A DNA stretch of 61,137 bases from positions 2,415-63,551 of the forward strand of contig NZ_RBZW01000070.1 in assembly GCF_006543045.1 (NCBI RefSeq), read 5' to 3'. The notes under the pieces are model-generated. The model had not been told where the DNA came from, did no database searches, and was given only the letters and a program-made list of their open reading frames with translations. The stretch comes from Salinadaptatus halalkaliphilus (lineage in GTDB: Archaea; Halobacteriota; Halobacteria; Halobacteriales; Natrialbaceae). Made by a program: the position numbers and the translations under genes. This document shows, one piece after another, positions 54,265 through 61,137 of this stretch (within the stretch, counting starts at the first letter, position 1; each line of letters begins with the position of its first letter).

Positions 54265-54398
54265 GATAGTATCGCACCGAAGCCGACGACCGTAAACGTC
54301 ACTAGTAGTCGTTACGACAGCTAGCGTGGGCACCATAGTCACGGATAGACTATTCCGCCAGAGGTACTGCCGGCTCGGTCTACGTTTTCGATCGACTG

Positions 54399-54480
54399 AT
54401 ACGGTTTACTGTAAGTCATTGCCGGCGCAACTGCGACCCGGGCGGCGGTTGCGCCGGTACATCGTTACAGCAATCCGTAT
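54399..54480 (+). repeat. 82 bp palindromic repeat, copy 7
   Basis: ATACGGTTTACTGTAAGTCA at left, ACATCGTTACAGCAATCCGT and AT at right, inner stem GCCGGCGCAACTGC with GCGGTTGCGCCGG. It is a well-preserved copy between the coiled-coil gene and the small DUF7511-like gene. Confidence 0.9.
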
Positions 54481-54625
54481 GAGTCGGTTCTTCGCGTGCG
54501 ACGCGGCTCCCGACACCGACGTGAGTACGAAGCGCTTGCGATTCGTCCATACGTCTCAATAGGACAACTAGCAGTAGCTTTGTACGGCACCCCCGATGAG
54601 TCTGATACGAGGCCCACCGATTCCC

Positions 54626-54853
54626 ATGACAGACTCCTCGAGCAGATACGACGCGACAGATCACACGCAGCGATTGGCCGATGCGAATCCAGAGACGCCC
54701 CGAACGGCCGATCTCGATTCGATCGTCGTTCGGTACGACGACGGTCCGGATCGGTGTACGATCACGCCTCGCGAGTGCCCCGAGCGACTGCAGCTGACGG
54801 CGTGGTTGTCGGCGGATATCGACGCGTTCGTCGACCTCCAGGAGTGTCGATAG
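54626..54853 (+). CDS. small haloarchaeal protein (DUF7511-like)
   Basis: 75 residues from ATG 54626. A central segment DLDSIVVRYDDGPDRCTI and the ending LTAWLSADIDAFVDLQECR look like a small conserved haloarchaeal family of unknown function. Acidic, no membrane segment. It stands alone, downstream of the palindromic repeat. Confidence 0.65.
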   Translation: MTDSSSRYDATDHTQRLADANPETPRTADLDSIVVRYDDGPDRCTITPRECPERLQLTAWLSADIDAFVDLQECR

Positions 54854-55005
54854 TTCATCTCCCAGGCGTGGCATCCGAAAAAGCTGCCACTGCACCTTCG
54901 AGTGACGGTGGCCTCCGACTGCGACGGAATCTGGTGTCGGTTTCGCTGGTCCCAACCCACGAACTCGAGCCCACCTCACCAACTCCGGAAGGCTTATTGC
55001 TTATC

Positions 55006-55019
55006 TGAACAGCTGTTCA
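55006..55019. promoter_or_regulatory. ArsR-type operator palindrome
   Basis: TGAACAGCTGTTCA, a perfect 14 bp palindrome four bases upstream of the ATG of the ArsR stump, just after an AT-rich TTATTGCTTATC. This form is typical of haloarchaeal ArsR/SmtB binding sites. Confidence 0.65.
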
Positions 55020-55022
55020 TCT

Positions 55023-55145
55023 ATGAGTCGCTCCGACCACCGACGCCGACGACTCCTCGAGGCGCAACTCGGGAGTGTCGTGACGCGACCGTCCAGACCC
55101 GTCTCGAGACACTCGAGGCCACGCGAGGTGAGACAGCGTGGCTGA
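55023..55145 (+). pseudogene. ArsR-family regulator N-terminal stump
   Basis: The frame begins MSRSDHRRRRLLEAQLGS, then diverges. In the next frame the expected continuation ECRDATVQTRLETLEATRGE is present. Together these resemble the N-terminal leader of haloarchaeal ArsR-type repressors. A one-base shift near 55075-55085 breaks the frame, and the helix-turn-helix domain is absent: the sequence runs straight into the ArsC-like gene. So the regulator has lost its DNA-binding part. Confidence 0.6.
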
Positions 55146-55566
55146 CCGGCCGATCCAAGTCGCGTTCGTCTGCGTCCAGAACGCCGGACGAAGCCAGATG
55201 GCGACGGCGTTCGCAGAGCGCGAGCGCCGTGATCGCGACCTCGAGGACGAGGTCGTCGTACACACCGGCGGCACCGATCCGGCCGACGAGGTCCACGATG
55301 TCGTCGTCGAGGCGATGGCCGAACGCGACGTCGATATCGGCGACCGCGTCCCGCAGGCGATCTCGACCGACACGCTCGCCGACTGCGAGTACGTCGCGAC
55401 GATGGGCTGTTCGACCCTCGAACTCGACGACGATGTCGACGTCCGCGACTGGGCGCTCGAGGACCCCCACGGCGAGGACCTCGAGACCGTTCGTGAGATT
55501 CGCGCCGAAATTGAAGGTAACGTTGCTGACCTGTTCGACGAGATCGCGCCGGATACGAACCGCTGA
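55138..55566 (+). CDS. ArsC-like / low-molecular-weight tyrosine phosphatase family
   Basis: 142 residues from GTG 55138. P-loop C12-V-Q-N-A-G-R-S with the preceding FV, and the acid-loop region DWALEDPHGED. These fit arsenate reductases of the thioredoxin-linked type or protein-tyrosine phosphatases. It follows the ArsR stump and its operator, supporting an arsenate role, but a partner efflux protein is broken (next entry), so resistance may be lost. Confidence 0.88.
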   Translation: MADRPIQVAFVCVQNAGRSQMATAFAERERRDRDLEDEVVVHTGGTDPADEVHDVVVEAMAERDVDIGDRVPQAISTDTLADCEYVATMGCSTLELDDDVDVRDWALEDPHGEDLETVREIRAEIEGNVADLFDEIAPDTNR

Positions 55567-55581
55567 ACGATCCGGGAGACC

Positions 55582-56483
55582 ATGGTCGCTGCGTTCACCT
55601 CGTGGGAACTGCTGTTAGTCGCGTTCTCGGGTGGCGCGTTACAGTCGTTCTCGCTGGCCGGACTCGTCGTGACCGTCGGTGAACTGTACGCGCTGGTTTT
55701 CCGGACGACCGGAGGAACGGCGCCGCCGGTCGATCTCACGGATACGATCGCGTTCGGCGCAGTGCTCGGTCCACACGTCGCATTCGGTTGCGGCGCCGTG
55801 GCCGCAGCGTTCGCGGCCCAACGGGGCTATCTCGAGACCGGTTTCGAGTACCACGACGCGAAAAGGGTGTCGTCCTCTCGGCACTCGCCCATCGCATCGT
55901 GTTCGGCTACGATCTGTTCGGCGCATCGCCGCGAACGCTCTTGGACATATCTCAATACGAGCACAACGAGCGTCGAGATCCGTCGGGTGGGATCCCCTCG
56001 GACGGCGGTCGGCTGGGTCGGGGCTGGAAGTCCTTCGGCGTCGGCGCACCCGGTCGTCGAGCAGGCGACGGTGTCGTCCGAACTGGCGGCCGGGTTCGCG
56101 AGTACGGAGACGTTTCGACGCACGGTCTCTCTCGTCGGGCCCGTCTTCACAGCGGTTCTCATCGCGGGTCATTCCGGCTTTTCGATCGGTCTTCGCACGC
56201 CCTCGCGGTCGCGGTCGCTTTCGGTGCGGGGGCACGATCGTCCAGCAGTCCCGCTACGACGCCGGTCAGGATCCTATCGGGGATTCGTTCGATGGCGTCG
56301 CACAGATCAGACGGATCTGTGCGAGATCGTTCGGACCGCCGTCGTCATCCCGATTGCAGCCATCGAGGACGTTCTCTGGGTGTAGGTCTGACCCGAATTT
56401 CCCTTCCTATCACCGCCGTCATCGGTACGGTCGGCACTGGCTACTTTCTGGTGTTGTGCGAGGCGTTCGAGGCGTATCGCTAG
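55582..56483 (+). pseudogene. frameshifted multi-helix membrane protein
   Basis: Starts MVAAFTSWELLLVAFSGGAL with hydrophobic segments and reaches ETGFEYHDAK near 55863. The frame is then lost: GVVLSALAHRIVFGYDLFG continues in another frame, FRRTVSLVGPVFTAVLIAG appears in the first frame again near 56115, and the last helix LPITAVIGTVGTGYFLVL then CEAFEAYR is in the second. At least three shifts are needed. The pieces look like one integral membrane protein with about six helices. It lies 15 bp after the ArsC-like gene and was presumably cotranscribed with it. Confidence 0.75.
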
Positions 56484-57055
56484 GCTCCGATCCGGGCCTC
56501 GAGACCGATGGGTTCCGCCGCCTGGAACCGATGGCGCCGCCACAGTCTCTGGCTTATGCCAATCCACACATTCTATATTATACTATTAATCCGGTCTATT
56601 ATAGATATGGATATAAAGAGCAATATAACTTGACCCGGCACCGTCTCAGTTTTCTCCCGTTGTCTCCTATTACGTTGATTGTCAAACGGGGGATAGAACC
56701 TTCTGTTGAGTAGCTCATCCGATGTCCGTTGCCACGAAGAATCGAACGACTACCACGTCGGAGTGGACCCTCTCTCGAATCGACCGTATACCGTTCTATC
56801 TTCCGTAAATGAGGGCCCTGTCGTCCGTTCCGCGTATCGATCGCCTTCGATTCACGGCCTCGAGTGAGATCGACTCGAACCAAGTAGTATTGCTATAATA
56901 GTGGAATACTATATGGGAAAATTACAATCAAATATATGTTATCAACCGCAACGACTGCCGTGTCTACGGAACGACCACGGCTCGGACAGACGGCTACTCG
57001 AAACGAGTTTTCGAGGCCAACGTCGACCGATAGCTCGGCACGACGGATCGGACGA
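56484..57055. other. 572 bp gene-free stretch
   Basis: Nothing coding is recognised. Very AT-rich at 56560-56640 and 56890-56940, with AGTATTGCTATAATAGTGGA and ATACTAT at 56886-56912 forming a small inverted repeat. Confidence 0.5.
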
Positions 57056-58537
57056 TCAGGCGTCGGGCCAGCGTTCGATGTAGACCGCTTTGTCCGTATA
57101 GAAGTGGATCATGTCCTCGCCCTGCGCGTGGAGGTCACCGAAGAACGAGTCTTTCCAGCCGCCGAAGTGGAAGAAGGCCATCGGTGCGGCGGTGCCGACG
57201 TTGACGCCGATATTGCCGATGTCGGCCTCGTGACGGAATTTCCGGGCGTCGGCACCGCGTCCGGTGAACAGGCTGGCTGCGTTCCCGAACTGGCTTTCGT
57301 TCAGTCGTTCGATAGCATCGTCGACCGAGGCGACCGAATCCAGCGCGAGCACCGGTCCGAAGATCTCTTCCTGGGAAATCACCATGTCTCCAGTGACATC
57401 GCCGAAGACCGTCGGGCCGAGGAAGTTCCCGTCCTCGTATCCCTCGACGGTCACGTCCCGGCCGTCTCGCAGGAGCGTCGCACCCGCTTCGATCGCCCTT
57501 TGGACGTAGTTGCGAACCGTCGATTCGTGCTCCTCGCTGATGAGCGCCCCGATATCGGTGCCATCCTCGAGTCCGTAACCGATGGTCTGGGTCTCGGCTT
57601 CCGCGACGACGAGGTCGCTAAACTCGTCGTAGACACTCTCTTCGACCAGGATGACGTCGTTGGCCAGACAGCGTTCGCCGGCGCAGGCACACGCCGAGGC
57701 GACCGTCTTCTCGGCGGCGAACTCGAGGTCGGCGGTCTCGGTGACGACGATGTGGTTCTTCGCGCCGCCCTGGGCTTGGACGCGTTTGCCGGTCGCAGCC
57801 GCCCGCTCGTAGACGAGCTTCGCGATGGGCGTCGAGCCGACGAAGGAGATTCCTTCGATGCCATCGTGGTCCAGCAAGGCGTCGACCGCGTCCGGCCCGC
57901 CGTTGACGAGTTGGACGACGCCGTCGGGAAAGCCGGCCTCGTCGATGAGTTCGAACAACCGCTGTGCGACCAGCGGATTCTGCTCGCTGGGTTTGAGGAT
58001 GAAACTGTTACCCGTCGCGACCGCGTACGGCAGGAACCACAGCGGGATCATCCCCGGGAAGTTAAAGGGGGTGATAGCTGCGAACGTTCCCAGCGGCTTG
58101 CGAACCGCACTCTCGTCGATTTCGGGCGCCGCGTTCAACAGCGTCCCGCCTTGCATCATCGACGGAATGCCACAGGCGACCTCGACGTTCTCGATCCCCC
58201 GACGGAGTTCGCCGCGGGCTTCCTCGAGGGTCTTTCCGTGATCCCGGACCAGCAGCTCCGCGAGTTCGTCCTGGTGGTCCTCGAGCAACGTCTTCAGCCG
58301 GAACAACGGCTGAATTCGCTCTTCGACGGGCCTCGACGACCACGTTTCGAATGCCTCGTTCCCCGTTCGAACGGCATCGTCGACCGCCGCGGCCGAACTA
58401 CAGGGGACCGTCGCTAGTTCCGCCCCCGTGGCCGGATCGATCGTCGTCAGTTCCGCGCTGGCCTCGGGCCTAATCCAGTCGCCGCCGACGTAGTTCCGAA
58501 CCGTTTGATTCGCCCCGAGCGATTCGATTTCGATCAT
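57056..58537 (-). CDS. mmsA: methylmalonate-semialdehyde dehydrogenase family (CoA-acylating)
   Basis: 493 residues from ATG 58537, with a TTTATT box 22-30 bases upstream. Aldehyde dehydrogenase with catalytic C290 in AGERCLAND and the MMSDH-type stretch ITPFNFPGMIPLWFLPYA. The catalytic-site glutamate usual in hydrolytic aldehyde dehydrogenases is replaced (QAQGGAKNH), as expected for CoA-dependent members that make propionyl- or acetyl-CoA. It acts in valine or inositol breakdown in bacteria; here a broken DapA-family gene and an IclR gene lie downstream in the same direction, suggesting a former sugar-acid or amino-acid pathway. Confidence 0.9.
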   Translation of the reverse strand: MIEIESLGANQTVRNYVGGDWIRPEASAELTTIDPATGAELATVPCSSAAAVDDAVRTGNEAFETWSSRPVEERIQPLFRLKTLLEDHQDELAELLVRDHGKTLEEARGELRRGIENVEVACGIPSMMQGGTLLNAAPEIDESAVRKPLGTFAAITPFNFPGMIPLWFLPYAVATGNSFILKPSEQNPLVAQRLFELIDEAGFPDGVVQLVNGGPDAVDALLDHDGIEGISFVGSTPIAKLVYERAAATGKRVQAQGGAKNHIVVTETADLEFAAEKTVASACACAGERCLANDVILVEESVYDEFSDLVVAEAETQTIGYGLEDGTDIGALISEEHESTVRNYVQRAIEAGATLLRDGRDVTVEGYEDGNFLGPTVFGDVTGDMVISQEEIFGPVLALDSVASVDDAIERLNESQFGNAASLFTGRGADARKFRHEADIGNIGVNVGTAAPMAFFHFGGWKDSFFGDLHAQGEDMIHFYTDKAVYIERWPDA

Positions 58538-58855
58538 AGTGGACACACCACAGGGGCGAAAATAAATGCTTTGGATATAATTGATTGAATATGGAAGATA
58601 GCGCCGCATGCAGAACCAATTTCTCTTTTCGGAATATCATACGTATATTATCCAATTTTCATTTGATTATTGGAACCTCGTTCACCTACGGAGTGAGTGG
58701 TGATGCGTGATAGCACGGACTTTTCGACGGTTGTTCCCGACCACCGTCGTACTCGTAGTGGGTATCGTAGCTAGCTGGATGGTTCGACTCGCAGGGATCG
58801 ATACCGTGTTTCGATCGCCGGTCGGGATCGCTATGAACGCCGACGATAATTCCTC
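58538..58855. other. 318 bp spacer
   Basis: Holds the mmsA promoter and otherwise nothing recognised; AT-rich at 58555-58680. Confidence 0.4.
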
Positions 58856-59545
58856 TCAGTCGATGAGCCGTTCGATATTTTCGTCGAGTTCCGCGTACAG
58901 CTCCTCCGCTCGCCGGCGGTCCGCACTCGACAGGGATCGGATCGGCTCGCGGACGGGGCCGCCGTGCAGTCCCGCACACGCGAGGCCCGCCTTTACTGCG
59001 GGAATGCTGATCGCTCCCGGAATTTCGTTTTCGTCCCCACGTTCGTCGCGGAAGTTCTGGTACGGCAGACAGATGTCCCGAAGGGCTTGAGCCCGCTCCC
59101 AGTTGCCGGCCGACAGCGCGTCGTACAGCTCGAGACCGATTTCCGGCCGGAAGTTGCTGACGCCGGCGGAGAACCCCCCGACACCTTCCGCCCAGTAAGC
59201 GACGGCGTAGGGCTCGGCTAGCCCGTCGACCCAGACGATGTCGTCGTCGCCGGCGGCGATACCGGCGCCGAGGGTGACGGTGTCGGCCAGCGCGTACTTG
59301 ATTCCAACGACGCTGTCGATTCGCGTGAGCTCGTCCAGATAGGACGTTGAGGGGCTAAATCCGCGGACGTACGGTACGAGCGGTCGATCGGTAGCCGAAC
59401 CGAGTTCGCGGTAGTACTGTAAGAGCCCCTGCTCGTGGATGTAGGTGTGATCCGGCGGCATGATCATCATCGCATCGACGCCTTCCTCGTCGTACGCTCG
59501 GATGAGTGTCTGTGCGTTCGCCGTACTTCCGCCGACGCCGGCGAA
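58856..59545 (-). pseudogene. DapA/KDG aldolase-dehydratase family gene lacking its 5' part
   Basis: The remaining C-terminal two-thirds starts at FAGVGGSTANAQTLIRAYDE, after a TAG, and continues through MMIMPPDHTYIHEQG to the end at 58856. It keeps the Schiff-base lysine in VVGIKYALADT. The N-terminal beta strands of the barrel are missing, so the protein should be inactive. Members include dihydrodipicolinate synthase and 5-dehydro-4-deoxyglucarate dehydratase. It is joined directly to a DMT transporter fragment. Confidence 0.8.
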
Positions 59546-59785
59546 CTACCCTACGGTCACGATCTCGTCGAGAACGAAGAACGCGACAATCGATCGAACT
59601 GTGAGGGTTGGGTTCGGATCAACCATCGCCGTAAGCGGTACGAGGATTACGATATTGTCGGCCATCACGACCAACAGAACGTCGGTCGGCCGCCCGTTTT
59701 GCGTTGCAACCCGAATTGTCAGTGCTTGGCCCGCAAGACAACACGCAGCGAGCAGCGCGAGTGTAATACCGATCAGTGACACCAT
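59546..59785 (-). pseudogene. EamA/DMT transporter 5' fragment
   Basis: 79 codons from ATG 59785. MVSLIGITLALLAACCLAGQ followed by ALTIRVATQ is the first half-repeat of a drug/metabolite transporter, with two helices and the beginning of a third. It then changes to VLDEIVTVG and stops at a TAG whose next codons belong to the DapA-family gene. About 70 codons of genuine transporter remain. Confidence 0.7.
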
Positions 59786-59932
59786 GTCGTCTACCTGGAC
59801 CTTCGAATTCCAGGCTCCTAATTCAATCCCTTAGGTGACCGCCACTCTCGACCTGAGGCTGTTCTACGCACCACTCGCGGTTTCATTTGCAGTCGTGAAC
59901 GTACGGACTGGTGAACCGATGTACAGCTTCTC

Positions 59933-60041
59933 ATACTGTTGGACAGAACTATTCAACGATCGGTCGCAGTACTGCGGCCGTCACCGTAAGGACGGCCGCG
60001 AATTCGCGACCGACGTGTCACTGACTTCTGTCCGACAGTAT
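59933..60041. repeat. 109 bp palindromic element, second family
   Basis: Ends ATACTGTTGGACAGAA and TTCTGTCCGACAGTAT are complements except one base. Inside, CGGTCGC pairs with GCGACCG and GCGGCCGTC with GACGGCCGC, so most of the element folds into one long hairpin. No open frame. It has the form of a MITE. Confidence 0.8.
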
Positions 60042-60498
60042 CAACAACGGATTACAGACTCGCTCATACCTGTTCCCCAAAGGCAAACGATCGATTTCGG
60101 TGACTCGGTGATCGCTGCGCGTTTCCAGCGGATTCACACGAAACCTCCCTTTCCGCGACCATCTATTACGGAAGCACGTCTGTAACCCTCTAGTCGTATG
60201 TTACCACGACTCTGTCAATTACCGTCGTCGTACTCGGAGATCGATTATCGGCAATCCTTCGACTTTCGAGAGCCGACGAGACAGCCTCCACATTACAATA
60301 GTATGTGTGTAATTAGTCGGTACTTTGCGTTCCGATATGGGGAACGCTAACGGCGGAGTCGACCTCGGAATCGGTAACTTGTGTGTTAGTCGGCGGACTA
60401 GCGGTATTACGGACGGAGCTGCGATACTGCTACCGGCTCTCGTGTGCAGACCAGTATCGGGCGGTGTGGATTCGAGAACCGACCGGTCGCCGCGTACA
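60042..60498. other. 457 bp gene-free stretch
   Basis: Nothing coding or repeated is recognised apart from unremarkable short frames. Confidence 0.45.
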
Positions 60499-61137
60499 CT
60501 ACTGATACTTTGCGTTAATCTCGATCACACGCGCCGTATTTTGTAATAGATCGGCGAGTTCTTCGATAAACCCGTTGTGATCGAATCGCTGCGTCGGTCC
60601 GGAAACGCTGAGTCCGCCGAGCACCTCGTCGTCACGCATCACTGGGACGGCGACACAGCGGAGGCCGCGAATTCGTTCCTCGTCGTCCACGGCGTACCCT
60701 CGCTCCCGAATTTCTTCTAGCTCCGCATAGAGTTCCGCTCTATCGGTAATCGCCTGTTCGGTTATACCCGGAATACCCCACCGATAGATTATTTCCTCTA
60801 CGCGTTTCTCTGGAAGTTACGAGAGTATCGCCTTTCCAACGTCCGTCGAATGCAAATGAACGCGCGTTCCGTCGTGTGCATCCGTCTGTACGGCCTTTTC
60901 ACCCCGGGACTGGTACAAATAGACTCCACGTCCGTGTTCTTCGACGACGACTTTCACCGATTCGCCCGTCTCTTCGGCGAGGTCGTCGATCTCCGTTCGG
61001 GCGAGTTTGTAGAGTTCTTGCTGGCGCCTCGAGTAGCCACCGAGAGAGAGAGAGAGAGAGAGAGAAATCGCAGTCCGACGTGGTACTCGTCGCTATCTTG
61101 TCGAAGGTAGTCGAGTTCGACGAGCGTCGTGAGATGC
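60499..61137 (-). pseudogene. IclR family regulator, broken, 5' end beyond the window
   Basis: From the window edge the frame reads HLTTLVELDYLRQDSDEYHV then GLRFLSLS, enters a (TC)12 tract and shifts by two bases. In the shifted frame it resumes as GGYSRRQQELYKLARTEID and so on, reaches VHLHSTDVGKAILS, meets a TAA at 60817-60819, and continues in frame as LPEKRVEEIIYRWGIPGI through to ARVIEINAKYQ and a stop at 60499. Two separate lesions in an otherwise well-kept effector domain imply recent inactivation. Confidence 0.85.
61042..61065. repeat. (GA)12 dinucleotide tract in the IclR gene
   Basis: Twelve GA units (TC on the coding strand). Eleven or fourteen units would join the two halves of the IclR frame; twelve does not. 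Slippage could switch the frame, as in phase-variable genes. Confidence 0.85.

Noticed and set aside
59835-60185. 116-codon plus-strand frame near the right end
   Set aside because: Most of it is the 109 bp palindromic element and flanks; composition and motifs do not look like protein.
1-61137. CRISPR arrays and tRNA genes
   Set aside because: No regularly spaced repeats of CRISPR size, and no T-loop GTTCGAATC with matching stems outside coding DNA (the one at 18474 lies within ridA).

Overview
This window looks like halophilic archaeal (haloarchaeal) DNA. The evidence is a GC-rich, GC3-biased coding style with very acidic proteins, twin-arginine signals followed by a lipobox on the binding proteins, TATA-like boxes about 25 bases upstream of start codons (leaderless-type transcripts), an Orc1/Cdc6 initiator with origin recognition boxes (ORBs), and families typical of this group such as AbrB-PhoU regulators and split glycine decarboxylase. 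Genus and replicon (chromosome or megaplasmid) cannot be decided from the sequence. No tRNA, rRNA or CRISPR array was found.

Layout. 1-3.8 kb: a replication origin with an orc1/cdc6 gene, ORB-type boxes on both sides of it, two AT-rich stretches, and a broken transposase. 3.8-18.1 kb: peptide and amide scavenging, with two tandem AbgB-like M20 amidohydrolases, an M28 metallopeptidase, a MATE exporter, a complete dipeptide-type ABC importer operon and a second MATE exporter. 18.4-26.1 kb: amino-acid breakdown and one-carbon supply, with RidA, a full glycine cleavage operon (T, H, P1, P2 and L proteins) and a threonine dehydratase. 26.5-33.3 kb: two IclR regulators around a methylaspartate ammonia-lyase, then an NhaC-family transporter and an asparaginase. 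These could form a route from asparagine via aspartate to fumarate.

34.2-51.6 kb is a phosphorus island. It holds an AbrB-PhoU protein divergent from pstSCAB-phoU-phoU2, then a phosphonate-type importer operon phnD-C-E-E with an overlooked 74-residue lipoprotein gene and a HAD hydrolase, and finally a PP1-like phosphatase overlapping a polyphosphate kinase. A GTATCGATA motif lies upstream of both importer operons.

52-61 kb is mixed and partly decaying. It contains a metallophosphoesterase, haloarchaeal proteins of unknown function, an ArsC-like protein behind the stump of an ArsR gene that keeps its palindromic operator, a multiply frameshifted membrane protein, a methylmalonate-semialdehyde-type dehydrogenase, a deletion junction between a DMT transporter and a DapA-family gene, and an IclR pseudogene interrupted by a (GA)12 tract and a nonsense codon.

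A palindromic element of about 80 bp recurs at seven places, mostly at gene 3' ends. One copy replaces the catalytic middle of the transposase and two share a base with a neighbouring stop codon. A different 109 bp palindromic element lies near the right end.
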